In this document: positions 14,538 through 21,915 of the stretch, piece by piece
Position numbering within the stretch: position 1 is the stretch's first letter
Layout of the letters: each line of letters begins with the position of its first letter
NCBI GenBank assembly: GCA_045580645.1
Contig: JAZNOG010000006.1
Coordinates: 1-30,324 of the forward strand
Length of the DNA stretch: 30,324 nt
Reading direction: 5' to 3'
Origin: HGM10836 sp045580645
Lineage (GTDB): Bacteria > Bacillota_I > Bacilli_A > RF39 > UBA660
Notes under the pieces: model-generated
What the model was told of the DNA's origin: nothing
What the model saw: only the letters and a program-made list of their open reading frames with translations
Databases searched by the model: none
Position numbers and translations under genes: made by a program

Positions 14538-16553
14538 ATGAAAAATAAAAAAGGATTTACATTAGTAGAAATACTTGCAGTAATTGTTATAATAGCGATA
14601 TTATCTGGATTAGTAATCATTGCAGTAAACAGGTATATTAAAAAAGGAAAGGATAATTTTAATAAATCTGTAGAAAATACATTAGTTTCTAATGCAAAAA
14701 ATTATTATTCGGAAAATCTAAGTGAACTACCTAATGGAAAAATAGAAGATGGTTCAGCTAGATATATTGATGTTTTATGGGCATCAGAGTTATTATCACA
14801 AGGATATTATACAAATGATATAGTAGATGCAGATGAAAATAATTGCAGAACAAGTTATGTAGTTGTAGAAAATAATGGGTCAAATAATTATGAATATACA
14901 CCATGTGTTGTGTGTGAAAATGGATATGTATCAGATAAAGAAATATGTAATTTTATACAGTCTAATGATACAACTAATCCAGGATGTGAAGTTAAGCCAA
15001 TTAGTACAGTAAGTGCAAATGGCAAAAGATTTACAAATTATAATATAAATGGAGATAGAATACAATTATCATTAACAGGGACAGATTCTTCTGGAATTGC
15101 AGGATTTGAAGTAAATGGAGTATTTATAGCTGCAGATAATAATGGAAAAGCAACAAGATATGTAGAAACTGCTATGACAACAGGTAATAAGATCAATGTG
15201 TATGATAAAAATAATAATAAAGGAACTTGTGCTTTGTCAGAACCTATATATATTGATAAGACAATTCCAAGTGTAACATTAAAAGCGACAAAAAAAATTT
15301 CTGACTTACTTATTGTATCAAGTGATGAATGGTCAACGCAAGGATTAAATTTTACATTTAGACAAACAAATACTAATGCAAGTGGCGCTACAATAAGATA
15401 TTGTAAAGACACAACTAATACTTGTACACCATCTTTAAGAGCAACAAGTGGAACTAAAATAACAACTTATAATACAGAGGCAGGAATATATTATATAAGA
15501 TATAACATAGTAAGCGGAGTAGGTAAAAAATCCGAAACATATAGTTATACTGCTAAGGTAGCAGAGACAGTCTTAACAGTTGCTAAAGTAGGAAAAGATG
15601 AAATAAAAGAAATTGATTTTACTACTTTCGATACTAATTTAGATATAATGTGCTATTCAGAAGATGAATCAATTGTAAAATGTGAGGTAGATGATAATAA
15701 AAATGTAATTGTTACTGGTGTTACAGGTGGTGAGACTTATATTTCTATTAAAGAAGATGATGCTGTTTTACAAAAAACACAAGTATTAGTTTATGAAGCA
15801 CCGACAGTTCCGACAATTACAGCAAGTGATGGAATTGCAAGTGGAAAATGGCATACCTCTGATGTTACATTAAATTTTGGTGGAAGCGAAATCAATGGTC
15901 CAGGCGGTATTGCATATTATTATGGAACAAATGAAATTGACTTTGTTCAAGGCTCGTCATCTGATTCTATAACTAGCGATGTAGATGGAGAACTATACTT
16001 TGCAAAAGCATGTAATAGTGATTATCCTAGTGTATGTAGTAATGTGTCTCAATATATATTAAAACTGGATGGAACAGCTCCAACTTTAACATTTACAAGA
16101 GTTAACACAAATAGAGTAGATATAATATGTAAAGATTCAACAAGTGGTATTTACTATACGAAGGTATGGTGGGTAAAACCAGGTACTAGTTCATGGAGTT
16201 ATGAATATGGAAGCGATTGGTCTGGATATAGTAAAAAATATACCAGTGAAACAGTGTATTTTAAGACAGTATCTATTGGAACACATGAAATTGAAGCAAA
16301 ATGTAAGGATTTGGCAGGTAACAGCACTACCAAAACAGATAGGTATTATGTTGGTTCATCTGGTAGTGGTTCAACATCTTCATCATCTGGTTCTGCAAGT
16401 ATATCTGGAACATGTTCATGTTATGATAGAACAGCCCCACAAGTTTATCATTATATTTGTGATTTTAATGATCTTAAAAATAATAGTCAATGTTCATCCT
16501 TCTGTTCTGCACGTGGACTAGCATATTACGGTTCTACTTGCGCATATCAATAA
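14538..16553 (+). CDS. Very large type IV pilin-like surface protein
   Basis: 671 residues. The N terminus MKNKKG|FTLVEILAVIVIIAIL is a class III (prepilin) signal: cleavage after Gly6, Phe+1, Glu+5 and a hydrophobic helix continuing into a long helical stretch. Pilins are usually 100-200 residues; here about 500 extra residues follow. These include Cys pairs at about 95-150, repeated Ig-like beta segments with TDSSGIAGFEVNG- and DKTIPSVTLKA-type motifs, a Big_2-like stretch (EDESIVKCEVDDNKNVIVTG, about 375-400), another TAPTLTFTR segment, a Gly/Ser linker (about 605-622) and a six-cysteine C-terminal module (626-671). RBS ggatggag. No prepilin peptidase or assembly ATPase is in the window. 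It is probably a pilus-tip or minor-pilin adhesin, or a pseudopilin-anchored surface protein; function unproven. Confidence 0.8.
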   Translation: MKNKKGFTLVEILAVIVIIAILSGLVIIAVNRYIKKGKDNFNKSVENTLVSNAKNYYSENLSELPNGKIEDGSARYIDVLWASELLSQGYYTNDIVDADENNCRTSYVVVENNGSNNYEYTPCVVCENGYVSDKEICNFIQSNDTTNPGCEVKPISTVSANGKRFTNYNINGDRIQLSLTGTDSSGIAGFEVNGVFIAADNNGKATRYVETAMTTGNKINVYDKNNNKGTCALSEPIYIDKTIPSVTLKATKKISDLLIVSSDEWSTQGLNFTFRQTNTNASGATIRYCKDTTNTCTPSLRATSGTKITTYNTEAGIYYIRYNIVSGVGKKSETYSYTAKVAETVLTVAKVGKDEIKEIDFTTFDTNLDIMCYSEDESIVKCEVDDNKNVIVTGVTGGETYISIKEDDAVLQKTQVLVYEAPTVPTITASDGIASGKWHTSDVTLNFGGSEINGPGGIAYYYGTNEIDFVQGSSSDSITSDVDGELYFAKACNSDYPSVCSNVSQYILKLDGTAPTLTFTRVNTNRVDIICKDSTSGIYYTKVWWVKPGTSSWSYEYGSDWSGYSKKYTSETVYFKTVSIGTHEIEAKCKDLAGNSTTKTDRYYVGSSGSGSTSSSSGSASISGTCSCYDRTAPQVYHYICDFNDLKNNSQCSSFCSARGLAYYGSTCAYQ

Positions 16554-16602
16554 TTTAAAGACAAATAACTAAATTTTTAGAAATTTATTAATTAAGATAA
16601 AT

Positions 16603-16634
16603 AAAAGAGTTGATTTTAGAAATCAACTCTTTTA
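16603..16634 (+). terminator. Intrinsic terminator after the pilin-like gene
   Basis: AAAAGAGTTGATT pairs with AATCAACTCTTTT around a short loop (16603-16633). The stem is perfect and ends in Ts. Confidence 0.88.
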
Positions 16635-16661
16635 TGTGCTTAAGGATGTAAATTATATGTT

Positions 16662-16689
16662 TTGTTAAATTTTAAATAAAGAATATAAT
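16662..16689 (+). promoter_or_regulatory. Promoter of the DUF421 gene
   Basis: The -35 is TTGTTA (16662-16667), the spacer 16 bp, and the -10 TATAAT (16684-16689). Confidence 0.6.
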
Positions 16690-16729
16690 ATAAATAAAAT
16701 TTTTGCCCATACTAATATTGGTGATATAT

Positions 16730-17440
16730 ATGGATTTTAAAGAAATAGGAGAAGTAACCTTAAGAGCACTTATTTCACTTGTAACATTATTCTTAGTTAC
16801 TAAAATGCTTGGAAAAAAACAAGTAGCAGAACTTTCTTTATTTGATTATGTAATTGGTATATCAATAGGTAACTTTGCAGCAGAACTTACTATAAACTTA
16901 GAATCAAAAATAATTCACGGAACAATAGCGGTTATCATATTTGGCTTAGTAGCATACTTTATAACAATTCTTACTATGAAAAGCATAGTTTTAAGACGCT
17001 TCTTTATGGGAATACCTACTGTTATAATACATGATGGAATTCTTCTTGAAGAAGGACTAAAAAAAGTAAAATTTGATGTAAATGATTTATTAGAACAATG
17101 CCGTGAACAAGGATATTTTGATATATCAGAAATAGCATATGCCGTATTAGAAGCAGATGGGAAAATCAGCATTTTACCAAAAAGCGAATACAAAACAGTT
17201 ACTGTAAAAGATATGAAATTAAAAACTAAAAAATCAAGTGTGCTAGGAAATGTAATAATAGATGGAAAGATAATGCATCAAAATTTAAAAAATATGAATA
17301 AAGATGAAAAATGGCTTAAAAAACAAGTAGAAGCACAAGGCAAAAAAATAGAAGATGTTTTACTTGGAACACTTGATGATTTTGATAAACTAGTATTATA
17401 TGAAAAAAATAATATAAAAATAGGAGATATTTTAGAATAG
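16730..17440 (+). CDS. DUF421/YetF-family membrane protein
   Basis: 236 residues. The start is ATG 16730 with RBS ggtgat; an upstream TTG has no RBS. Three N-terminal hydrophobic segments lie at about 8-28, 37-55 and 60-80. The family signature is TKMLGKKQVAELSLFDYVIGISIGNFAAEL, followed by a soluble domain containing GIPTVIIHDGILLEEGLKK, DLLEQCREQGYFDISEIAYAVLEADGKISILPK. This matches the DUF421/YetF family of Bacillus membrane proteins, whose biochemical role is poorly defined. It ends within the hairpin that terminates it and carries the next promoter. The domain call is secure; the function is unknown. Confidence 0.88.
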   Translation: MDFKEIGEVTLRALISLVTLFLVTKMLGKKQVAELSLFDYVIGISIGNFAAELTINLESKIIHGTIAVIIFGLVAYFITILTMKSIVLRRFFMGIPTVIIHDGILLEEGLKKVKFDVNDLLEQCREQGYFDISEIAYAVLEADGKISILPKSEYKTVTVKDMKLKTKKSSVLGNVIIDGKIMHQNLKNMNKDEKWLKKQVEAQGKKIEDVLLGTLDDFDKLVLYEKNNIKIGDILE

Positions 17441-17459
17441 TTGAAATTCTCCTTTTTTT
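17422..17459 (+). terminator. Terminator of the DUF421 gene
   Basis: AGGAGA (17422-17427) pairs with TCTCCT (17448-17453), extended by ATTT/AAAT, then seven Ts. The gene's stop codon is inside the loop. Confidence 0.65.
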
Positions 17460-17469
17460 GTGCTACAAT
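17441..17469 (+). promoter_or_regulatory. Promoter of the lipoprotein-DUF308 pair, overlapping the terminator
   Basis: The -35 TTGAAA (17441-17446) is inside the terminator loop, the spacer is 17 bp containing the T tract, and the -10 is TACAAT (17464-17469). The start codon at 17476 lies at the expected transcription start. Confidence 0.75.
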
Positions 17470-17475
17470 CAAACT

Positions 17476-17901
17476 ATGAAAAAGATAATGATATTATTAA
17501 GTTTTATTATTTTATTTACTGGTTGCACTTTTGATCCTTATGAAAACAGTAGTTATGGAGAAAAAGTAATTGATTCATGGTTTTCCTACGTAACTGAAGA
17601 TGGAGAAGAAATAGGAAAAACAAGAATGAAAATAGAAGATATAAGTGAAATAGAAAAAAAAGAATGTAACTTTAAAGAAAAGAATAACAATAAATATATA
17701 TTTAATTGCAATATAACATATAAAGAAATAGGAGAAACCATTATTCCTCTTCAAAAAAGCAAAACTAAAAAAGTATATGCAGTGTTTATTTTAAATAATG
17801 ATGGAACTTATAATTATAAAGTTTATAATTCATCTTCAGAAGAAGGTATTTGGTTAGAAGATAAAGAATTAAATTATAAAGGAGAAAATAAAAATGAGTA
17901 A
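17476..17901 (+). CDS. Small lipoprotein of unknown function
   Basis: 141 residues. The lipoprotein signal peptide MKKIMILLSFIILFTGC has the lipobox LFTGC, so the mature protein should be lipidated at Cys17 and held on the outer face of the membrane. The remainder is hydrophilic with no domain I recognise; a segment near YAVFILNNDGTYNYKVYNS looks like a beta hairpin. There is no Shine-Dalgarno sequence, and the promoter -10 ends 6 bases before the ATG, so the message is probably leaderless. Its end overlaps the next gene by 8 bases (ATGAGTAA), suggesting co-expression with the DUF308 protein. Confidence 0.75.
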   Translation: MKKIMILLSFIILFTGCTFDPYENSSYGEKVIDSWFSYVTEDGEEIGKTRMKIEDISEIEKKECNFKEKNNNKYIFNCNITYKEIGETIIPLQKSKTKKVYAVFILNNDGTYNYKVYNSSSEEGIWLEDKELNYKGENKNE

Positions 17902-18421
17902 AAGAGTATGGAATCTAATAATAGGATTAGGGCTTATAACATTAGGAATATTTCTAATAATAAAACCTGATCAAACATTTGAAAATCTAATAATGTATAT
18001 TGGTATTACTTTGCTTATAGTAGGAGTATTAAAAATTGTTTCTTCAATAATAAATAAACAAAAAATGTTGCTTCCTGGCTCAGTTATATTTAATGGTGTA
18101 TTAAATATATTACTTGGGATAATACTAATTACAACTTCATCAATTACTATAAAATTAATTTCTATTTTTATAGGTATATGGCTAATAATGTCATCTTTTA
18201 GTAAACTTTTATTTTTGTATAATTTTAAAGAAGATATTGTGAAATATAATATGTTTCTTCAAATATTAAAACTTATAATAGGGATTATTGTTTTAACAAC
18301 TCCAGTAATAACTAGTATATTTTCAGGTTTAGTTATTGGAATTATTTTAATAGTTATAGGAATTTGGACTATTATAAATGAAAAGGAAGAAGAAAAAATA
18401 TATAAAGTTAGGGTAAAATAA
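17894..18421 (+). CDS. DUF308/HdeD-like integral membrane protein
   Basis: 175 residues forming about six hydrophobic helices in three pairs, each starting with a G-[LI]-x-x-[IL]-x-x-G-[IV] pattern (IIGLGLITLGIFLIIKP, LNILLGIILITTS, LKLIIGIIVLTTP). This repetitive helix-pair pattern with a Pro or Thr at the turn is characteristic of the DUF308 (HdeD) family; the E. coli member is linked to acid resistance but most are uncharacterised. The RBS aaaggag is in the end of the lipoprotein gene. It ends in a basic tail (KEEEKIYKVRVK). It may act with the overlapping lipoprotein; the substrate is unknown. Confidence 0.8.
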   Translation: MSKRVWNLIIGLGLITLGIFLIIKPDQTFENLIMYIGITLLIVGVLKIVSSIINKQKMLLPGSVIFNGVLNILLGIILITTSSITIKLISIFIGIWLIMSSFSKLLFLYNFKEDIVKYNMFLQILKLIIGIIVLTTPVITSIFSGLVIGIILIVIGIWTIINEKEEEKIYKVRVK

Positions 18422-18434
18422 ATAAAAAAACAAT

Positions 18435-18461
18435 AAAGTAGTTGAACAACTACTTTTTTTT
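18435..18461 (+). terminator. Terminator of the lipoprotein-DUF308 operon
   Basis: GTAGTT (18438-18443) pairs with AACTAC (18448-18453) with flanking AAA/TTT pairs and loop GAAC, then eight Ts. Confidence 0.85.
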
Positions 18462-18471
18462 ATGCTAAAAT
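18442..18471 (+). promoter_or_regulatory. Promoter of the tsaE-tsaB-rimI-tsaD operon, overlapping the terminator
   Basis: The -35 TTGAAC (18442-18447) is the stem end and loop of the terminator, the spacer is 18 bp made of the right arm plus T tract, and the extended -10 is TGc-TAAAAT (18466-18471). Confidence 0.75.
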
Positions 18472-18487
18472 GTTTTTGGTGATTAAA

Positions 18488-18940
18488 ATGGAATATAAAA
18501 TAACAACTCATAGTGAGATTGAAACAATTGAACTTGCTGAAAATTTTGAATCAGAAAAGTTTCCAAACATGGTTATATGTTTAAATGGGGATTTAGGTAG
18601 TGGAAAAACAGTTTTTGCTAAAGGTTTTGCAAATGCTTTAGGTATAGATGAAGTTATTACTTCACCAACATTTACAATAGTAAAAGAATATTATAGTGGA
18701 GAAGTTCCTTTATTTCATATGGATGTTTATCGTATTGATGAAGGAAGTGTTGAAATAGATTTTGGTGAATACTTTGTAAAAAAAGGTGTGTCTATCATAG
18801 AATGGGCAGATATGATTCCAGATGAACTTCCAAAAGAAAGATTAAATATTACTATAAAAATAGTTGATGAAGATACAAGAATATTTGTAATTAAACCTAT
18901 TGGTAAAAAATATGAAGACTTATGTGAGGCTGTTTTATGA
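18488..18940 (+). CDS. tsaE: tRNA threonylcarbamoyladenosine biosynthesis ATPase TsaE
   Basis: 150 residues. The start is ATG 18488 with RBS ggtgat; the ATG at 18470 overlaps the -10 and is rejected. The Walker A motif is GDLGSGKTVFAKG at about 35-47, followed by the family's SPTFTIVKEY and the FHMDVYRI and IEWAD segments. TsaE is the ATPase that, with TsaB and TsaD, transfers the threonylcarbamoyl group to A37 of ANN-decoding tRNAs (t6A). It is first in a tight operon whose junctions are all 4-base ATGA overlaps. The first enzyme of the pathway (TsaC/Sua5) is not in the window. Confidence 0.96.
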   Translation: MEYKITTHSEIETIELAENFESEKFPNMVICLNGDLGSGKTVFAKGFANALGIDEVITSPTFTIVKEYYSGEVPLFHMDVYRIDEGSVEIDFGEYFVKKGVSIIEWADMIPDELPKERLNITIKIVDEDTRIFVIKPIGKKYEDLCEAVL

Positions 18941-19554
18941 TAAGTCTTTTTTTAGATACTTCATCAAATTATTTAACGGTAGGTGTATTAAAAGACAATG
19001 TTACTTTAATAGAAAAACATTTGAAACTTGATAAAGTATTATCTAAGATGGCACTTCCTTATTTAAAAGAAACACTAGATAGTATAAATTTAACCCCTAA
19101 TGACATAGATGAAATTATTTGTGTAAAAGGGCCAGGTTCATTTACAGGACTTAGAGTAGGAGTAACTATTGCTAAAACTTATGCTTGGTCATTGAATAAA
19201 AAAATATGTGGAATATCTAGCTTATTTACAATGGCAACTTCTATAAATGATAATTATATAATTCCTATAATAAATGCTAGACACAATCACGTCTTTGCGG
19301 CAATTTATGATAAAGATTATAATCCTATATTAAAAGACACTTATATATCACTTGATAATTTATTAGAAAAAGTAAAAGAACTAGATAAAAGTTATACATT
19401 TGTATCAAATGATGAATTTGATTTTGAAGTTACAAGATATAATCCAAATTTAAATAACTTATTTAAAAATATAACAAAAGAATATGAAGAAGTTCATTTG
19501 TTTGTCCCTGATTATTTAAAGAAAACAGAAGCTGAGGAAAATTTAAACAAATGA
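18937..19554 (+). CDS. tsaB: tRNA threonylcarbamoyladenosine biosynthesis protein TsaB
   Basis: 205 residues, slightly short for the family. TsaB is the catalytically inactive actin-like partner that binds TsaD and TsaE. The N-terminal ISLFLDTSSNYLTVGV is the ASKHA phosphate-1-like strand, and VKGPGSFTGLRVGVTIAKT is the hallmark TsaB motif. PIINARHNHVFAAIYD follows in the second half. Its start codon overlaps the tsaE stop (ATGA, 18937-18940) and its stop overlaps rimI the same way, implying translational coupling. Confidence 0.95.
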   Translation: MISLFLDTSSNYLTVGVLKDNVTLIEKHLKLDKVLSKMALPYLKETLDSINLTPNDIDEIICVKGPGSFTGLRVGVTIAKTYAWSLNKKICGISSLFTMATSINDNYIIPIINARHNHVFAAIYDKDYNPILKDTYISLDNLLEKVKELDKSYTFVSNDEFDFEVTRYNPNLNNLFKNITKEYEEVHLFVPDYLKKTEAEENLNK

Positions 19555-19928
19555 TAAAAGAATTAGATAACTCTTTAGAATTAAAAGAGTTTAATGTAGA
19601 AGAAAAAAATCCTTTTACTAAGTATATTGCTTATTATATTGATAATATAGTAGTAGGATACTTAGTTTATTTACTTATTTATGATAGAGTAGAAATAGAT
19701 TATATTTTTGTTAAAGAAGAATATAGAAGTAGAAAAATAGCGTCAAATATGCTAGAATATTTAATTGATATTTCAAAAAAACAAAATGTATTTAATATAA
19801 CACTTGAAGTAAGAGAAAATAATGAAAATGCAATAAAACTTTATACTAAATATGGTTTTAAAAAAGTTGCGATAAGAAAAGGATATTATGAGGGGATAGA
19901 TGGTTTACTAATGGAGTTGATATTATGA
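19551..19928 (+). CDS. rimI: GNAT N-acetyltransferase, RimI-type
   Basis: 125 residues, shorter than the usual roughly 150. The GNAT fold is clear: strands VVGYLVYLLIYDRVEIDYIFV, the acetyl-CoA-binding EEYRSRKIASNMLEYLI motif A (R-x-x-[RK]-x-A form rather than Q/RxxGxG/A), and NENAIKLYTKYGFKKVAIRKGYY motif B. RimI acetylates the N-terminal Ala of ribosomal protein S18 in E. coli and is commonly found between tsaB and tsaD, so the name rests largely on context. Both junctions are ATGA overlaps. Confidence 0.85.
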   Translation: MIKELDNSLELKEFNVEEKNPFTKYIAYYIDNIVVGYLVYLLIYDRVEIDYIFVKEEYRSRKIASNMLEYLIDISKKQNVFNITLEVRENNENAIKLYTKYGFKKVAIRKGYYEGIDGLLMELIL

Positions 19929-20926
19929 AAGATGTATATATTTTAGGAATAGAATCTAGTTGTGATGAAACTAGTTGTTCTATTGTTAAAAATGGAACAG
20001 AGGAAATAAATACTGTTATTTTAAGTCAAATAGATATTCATACTTTGTATGGTGGAGTAGTGCCAGAAATAGCAAGTCGTAATCATGTGAAGGATGTAAC
20101 TTTTGTTATTGATAAATGTTTAAAAGATTCTAATATGACAATGGATCAAATCGATGCAGTTGCTGTAACTTATGGACCTGGTCTTATTGGTTCTTTACTA
20201 GTGGGTTTAGAAGCTGCAAAAACACTTGCATATGTTAATAATAAACCTCTTATTAAAGTTCATCATATTATGGGGCATATTTATGCAAATAATATAGAAA
20301 GAAAAATGGAATTTCCTTTAATATCACTTGTTATAAGTGGAGGTCATACTAAACTTATTTATATGGAAAAACATTTATCATTTAAAGAAATAGGAACTAC
20401 ATTAGACGATGCAGTAGGAGAGTGTTACGATAAAGTTGCTAGAGTGATAAATGTGGGATATCCTGGAGGACCTGTTGTTGATAAACTAGCAAAACAGGGT
20501 GAAATTACATATGATCTTCCTATACCACTTAATGATGATAGTTTTAATTTTAGTTTTAGTGGATTAAAAAGTGCTGTTATAAATTTAGCACATAATGAGG
20601 CGCAGAAAGGTAGAGAACTAATTAAAGAAGATTTGTGTGCTTCATTTCAAGATAAAGTTGTTAAATCACTTACAACAAAAACTGTAAACGCTTTAAAAGA
20701 ATATAATGTTGATAATTTAATACTTGCTGGTGGAGTTGCTGCTAACAGTAGTATAAGAGAAGAGTTTGAAAAGTTATCAAAAGAAAATAGTTTTAAATTT
20801 TCTTATCCAAGCATAAAATATTGTACAGATAATGCCACAATGATCGCTGCAGCCGGTTATTATCTTTACATAAATAATGAATTTGCTACGCTCGATTTAA
20901 ATGCAATTTCTAGTGAGAAACTATAA
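19925..20926 (+). CDS. tsaD: tRNA N6-adenosine threonylcarbamoyltransferase TsaD
   Basis: 333 residues, normal for bacterial TsaD (Gcp/YgjD). It transfers the threonylcarbamoyl moiety from threonylcarbamoyl-AMP to A37 of tRNA. Signatures are GIESSCDETSCSIV at the N terminus, GPGLIGSLLVGLEAAKTLA, the metal-binding HHIMGHIYAN (H-x-x-x-H), ISGGHTKL, TLDDAVGECYDKVARV, GYPGGPVVDKLA, FSFSGLKSA, and the C-terminal ILAGGVAANSSIR followed by CTDNATMIAAAGYY. It is the last gene of the t6A operon. The next features are tRNA genes with their own promoter. Confidence 0.97.
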   Translation: MKDVYILGIESSCDETSCSIVKNGTEEINTVILSQIDIHTLYGGVVPEIASRNHVKDVTFVIDKCLKDSNMTMDQIDAVAVTYGPGLIGSLLVGLEAAKTLAYVNNKPLIKVHHIMGHIYANNIERKMEFPLISLVISGGHTKLIYMEKHLSFKEIGTTLDDAVGECYDKVARVINVGYPGGPVVDKLAKQGEITYDLPIPLNDDSFNFSFSGLKSAVINLAHNEAQKGRELIKEDLCASFQDKVVKSLTTKTVNALKEYNVDNLILAGGVAANSSIREEFEKLSKENSFKFSYPSIKYCTDNATMIAAAGYYLYINNEFATLDLNAISSEKL

Positions 20927-20962
20927 AATTTGAAAAAAAATAAAAAAGTTTTAAAAAAAGTA

Positions 20963-20991
20963 TTGTCAAAATAAAAAAACTATAGTAAAAT
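20963..20991 (+). promoter_or_regulatory. Promoter of the tRNA-Ile-Asn-Glu cluster
   Basis: The -35 is TTGTCA (20963-20968), the spacer exactly 17 bp, and the -10 TAAAAT (20986-20991), 27 bp before the first tRNA. Confidence 0.82.
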
Positions 20992-21018
20992 CAATATTGC
21001 TTATGTGAGTTAGCAAAT

Positions 21019-21095
<77 letters not shown>

Positions 21096-21099
21096 TATT

Positions 21100-21176
21100 G
21101 CCTCAATAGCTCAGTTGGTTAGAGCACTTGACTGTTAATCAAGGGGTCCTAGGTTCAAGTCCTAGTTGAGGCGCCA
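21100..21176 (+). tRNA. tRNA-Asn (anticodon GTT)
   Basis: A 77-nt cloverleaf: acceptor GCCTCAA/TTGAGGC, anticodon stem CTTGA/TCAAG with loop CTGTTAA, T stem CTAGG/CCTAG, discriminator G and CCA encoded. It starts 4 bp after tRNA-Ile. Confidence 0.97.
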
Positions 21177-21184
21177 TTTTTTTT

Positions 21185-21261
21185 GGCCAGTTGGTGAAGT
21201 GGTTTAACACACCGCCCTTTCACGGCGGCATTCACGGGTTCAAATCCCGTACTGGTCACCA
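21185..21261 (+). tRNA. tRNA-Glu (anticodon TTC)
   Basis: A 77-nt cloverleaf: acceptor GGCCAGT/ACTGGTC, anticodon stem CCGCC/GGCGG with loop CTTTCAC, T stem ACGGG/CCCGT, and CCA encoded. Last of the cluster, followed by a terminator. Confidence 0.97.
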
Positions 21262-21272
21262 AATATAAAAAT

Positions 21273-21296
21273 AAACCCTTTATGGGTTTTTCTTTT
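21273..21296 (+). terminator. Terminator of the tRNA cluster
   Basis: AAACCC and GGGTTT form a stem around TTTAT, followed by TTCTTTT. Confidence 0.82.
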
Positions 21297-21300
21297 GATA

Positions 21301-21335
21301 AAATAAAAAAACAAAATATAGGTTAACTATATTTT
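21301..21335 (-). terminator. Terminator of the XRE-family gene (minus strand)
   Basis: On the minus strand AAAATATAG (21335-21327) pairs with CTATATTTT (21321-21313), followed by a T-rich tract (21311-21301). Confidence 0.75.
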
Positions 21336-21343
21336 GCATACAA

Positions 21344-21583
21344 TTATTTAATTTTAAATTTATGTTTTGTTGAACGTTTATAAGGATGTTTTACATCAGT
21401 AAGACCGATAATGTAATCAACACTAGTATTATAATATATAGCAAGTTTTTTAAGTGTTTCAATTGGTATATTTAATTCACTGCTTTCATATCTAGAATAT
21501 GTAGTTTGTGAACATGATATTTCTTTTGCAATTTTTTCTTGAGTTAAATTCTTATTTTCCCTTAAATCTTTTAAGCAATTCAT
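21344..21583 (-). CDS. XRE-family helix-turn-helix transcriptional regulator
   Basis: 79 residues. A single Cro/C1-type HTH fills residues about 3-62: LRENKNLTQEKIAKEISCSQ and TTYSRYESSELNIPIETLKK, then LAIYYNTSVDYIIGLTD. A short basic tail (KRSTKHKFKIK) follows. The SD-like aggtga precedes ATG 21583. It is divergent from a tiny membrane-protein gene, and the intergenic region holds a 23-bp perfect palindrome lying over that gene's promoter, the arrangement expected of a local repressor and its operator. There is no ligand-binding or peptidase domain, so any signal would act through another protein. Confidence 0.92.
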   Translation of the reverse strand: MNCLKDLRENKNLTQEKIAKEISCSQTTYSRYESSELNIPIETLKKLAIYYNTSVDYIIGLTDVKHPYKRSTKHKFKIK

Positions 21584-21625
21584 ATAATCACCTACATATA
21601 TTTTATATTATGCTATAAAAACTCA

Positions 21626-21654
21626 TTGACTTTTATGCAAAATTTGCATAAAAT
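21626..21654 (+). promoter_or_regulatory. Promoter of the small membrane protein gene
   Basis: The -35 is TTGACT (21626-21631), the spacer 17 bp, and the -10 TAAAAT (21649-21654). The ATG is only 10 bp after the -10 and there is no RBS, so the transcript would be nearly leaderless. Confidence 0.75.
21631..21653. promoter_or_regulatory. 23-bp perfect palindrome, probable operator of the XRE regulator
   Basis: TTTTATGCAAA and TTTGCATAAAA flank a single central A. The palindrome spans the last base of the -35, the whole spacer and most of the -10 of the divergent plus-strand promoter. On the minus strand its TTGCAT could also be a -35 for the regulator itself (17 bp from TATAGC), which would allow autoregulation. 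Confidence 0.7.
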
Positions 21655-21664
21655 ATTCATCATT

Positions 21665-21841
21665 ATGGAAAGAAAGAAAGAAATTAAATATAACAAAATT
21701 TTATATTTTATAGAAATTATTATTTCTATTATCTTATTATTTATAGGCTTTTTACTGTGGCCTTTATGTGCTTTTGTTTTATTGATAGGTTTCTTATTGT
21801 TTATAAAATTTATAATTGATTTAGTTTGCATTATAAAATAG
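21665..21841 (+). CDS. Small two-helix membrane protein, controlled by the XRE promoter
   Basis: 58 residues: a basic N terminus (MERKKEIKYNKI) and two hydrophobic helices (about 13-33 and 35-55) separated by a short turn near WPLCAF. The start is ATG 21665; an in-frame ATG at 21626 falls inside the promoter. No family is recognised. The promoter, operator palindrome and divergent regulator argue that it is a real, tightly controlled gene. A role in membrane stress or as a toxin-like protein is possible but unproven. Confidence 0.6.
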   Translation: MERKKEIKYNKILYFIEIIISIILLFIGFLLWPLCAFVLLIGFLLFIKFIIDLVCIIK

Positions 21842-21849
21842 TATTTCTT

Positions 21850-21878
21850 TTGACAAACAATATAAAGTTTGTTAGAAT
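21850..21878 (+). promoter_or_regulatory. Promoter of serS
   Basis: A perfect -35 TTGACA (21850-21855), 17-bp spacer and -10 TAGAAT (21873-21878). ACAAAC and GTTTGT form a small inverted repeat within it (21853-21872). There is no T-box in the short leader, unlike thrS. Confidence 0.88.
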
Positions 21879-21915
21879 TATTTTGTAATTATGTCTTTAT
21901 AGGAAAGGTGATTTT

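Noticed and set aside
16201..16521. Plus-strand 106-codon ORF inside the pilin-like gene
   Set aside because: It lies in another frame of a supported CDS and has no RBS or recognisable domain.
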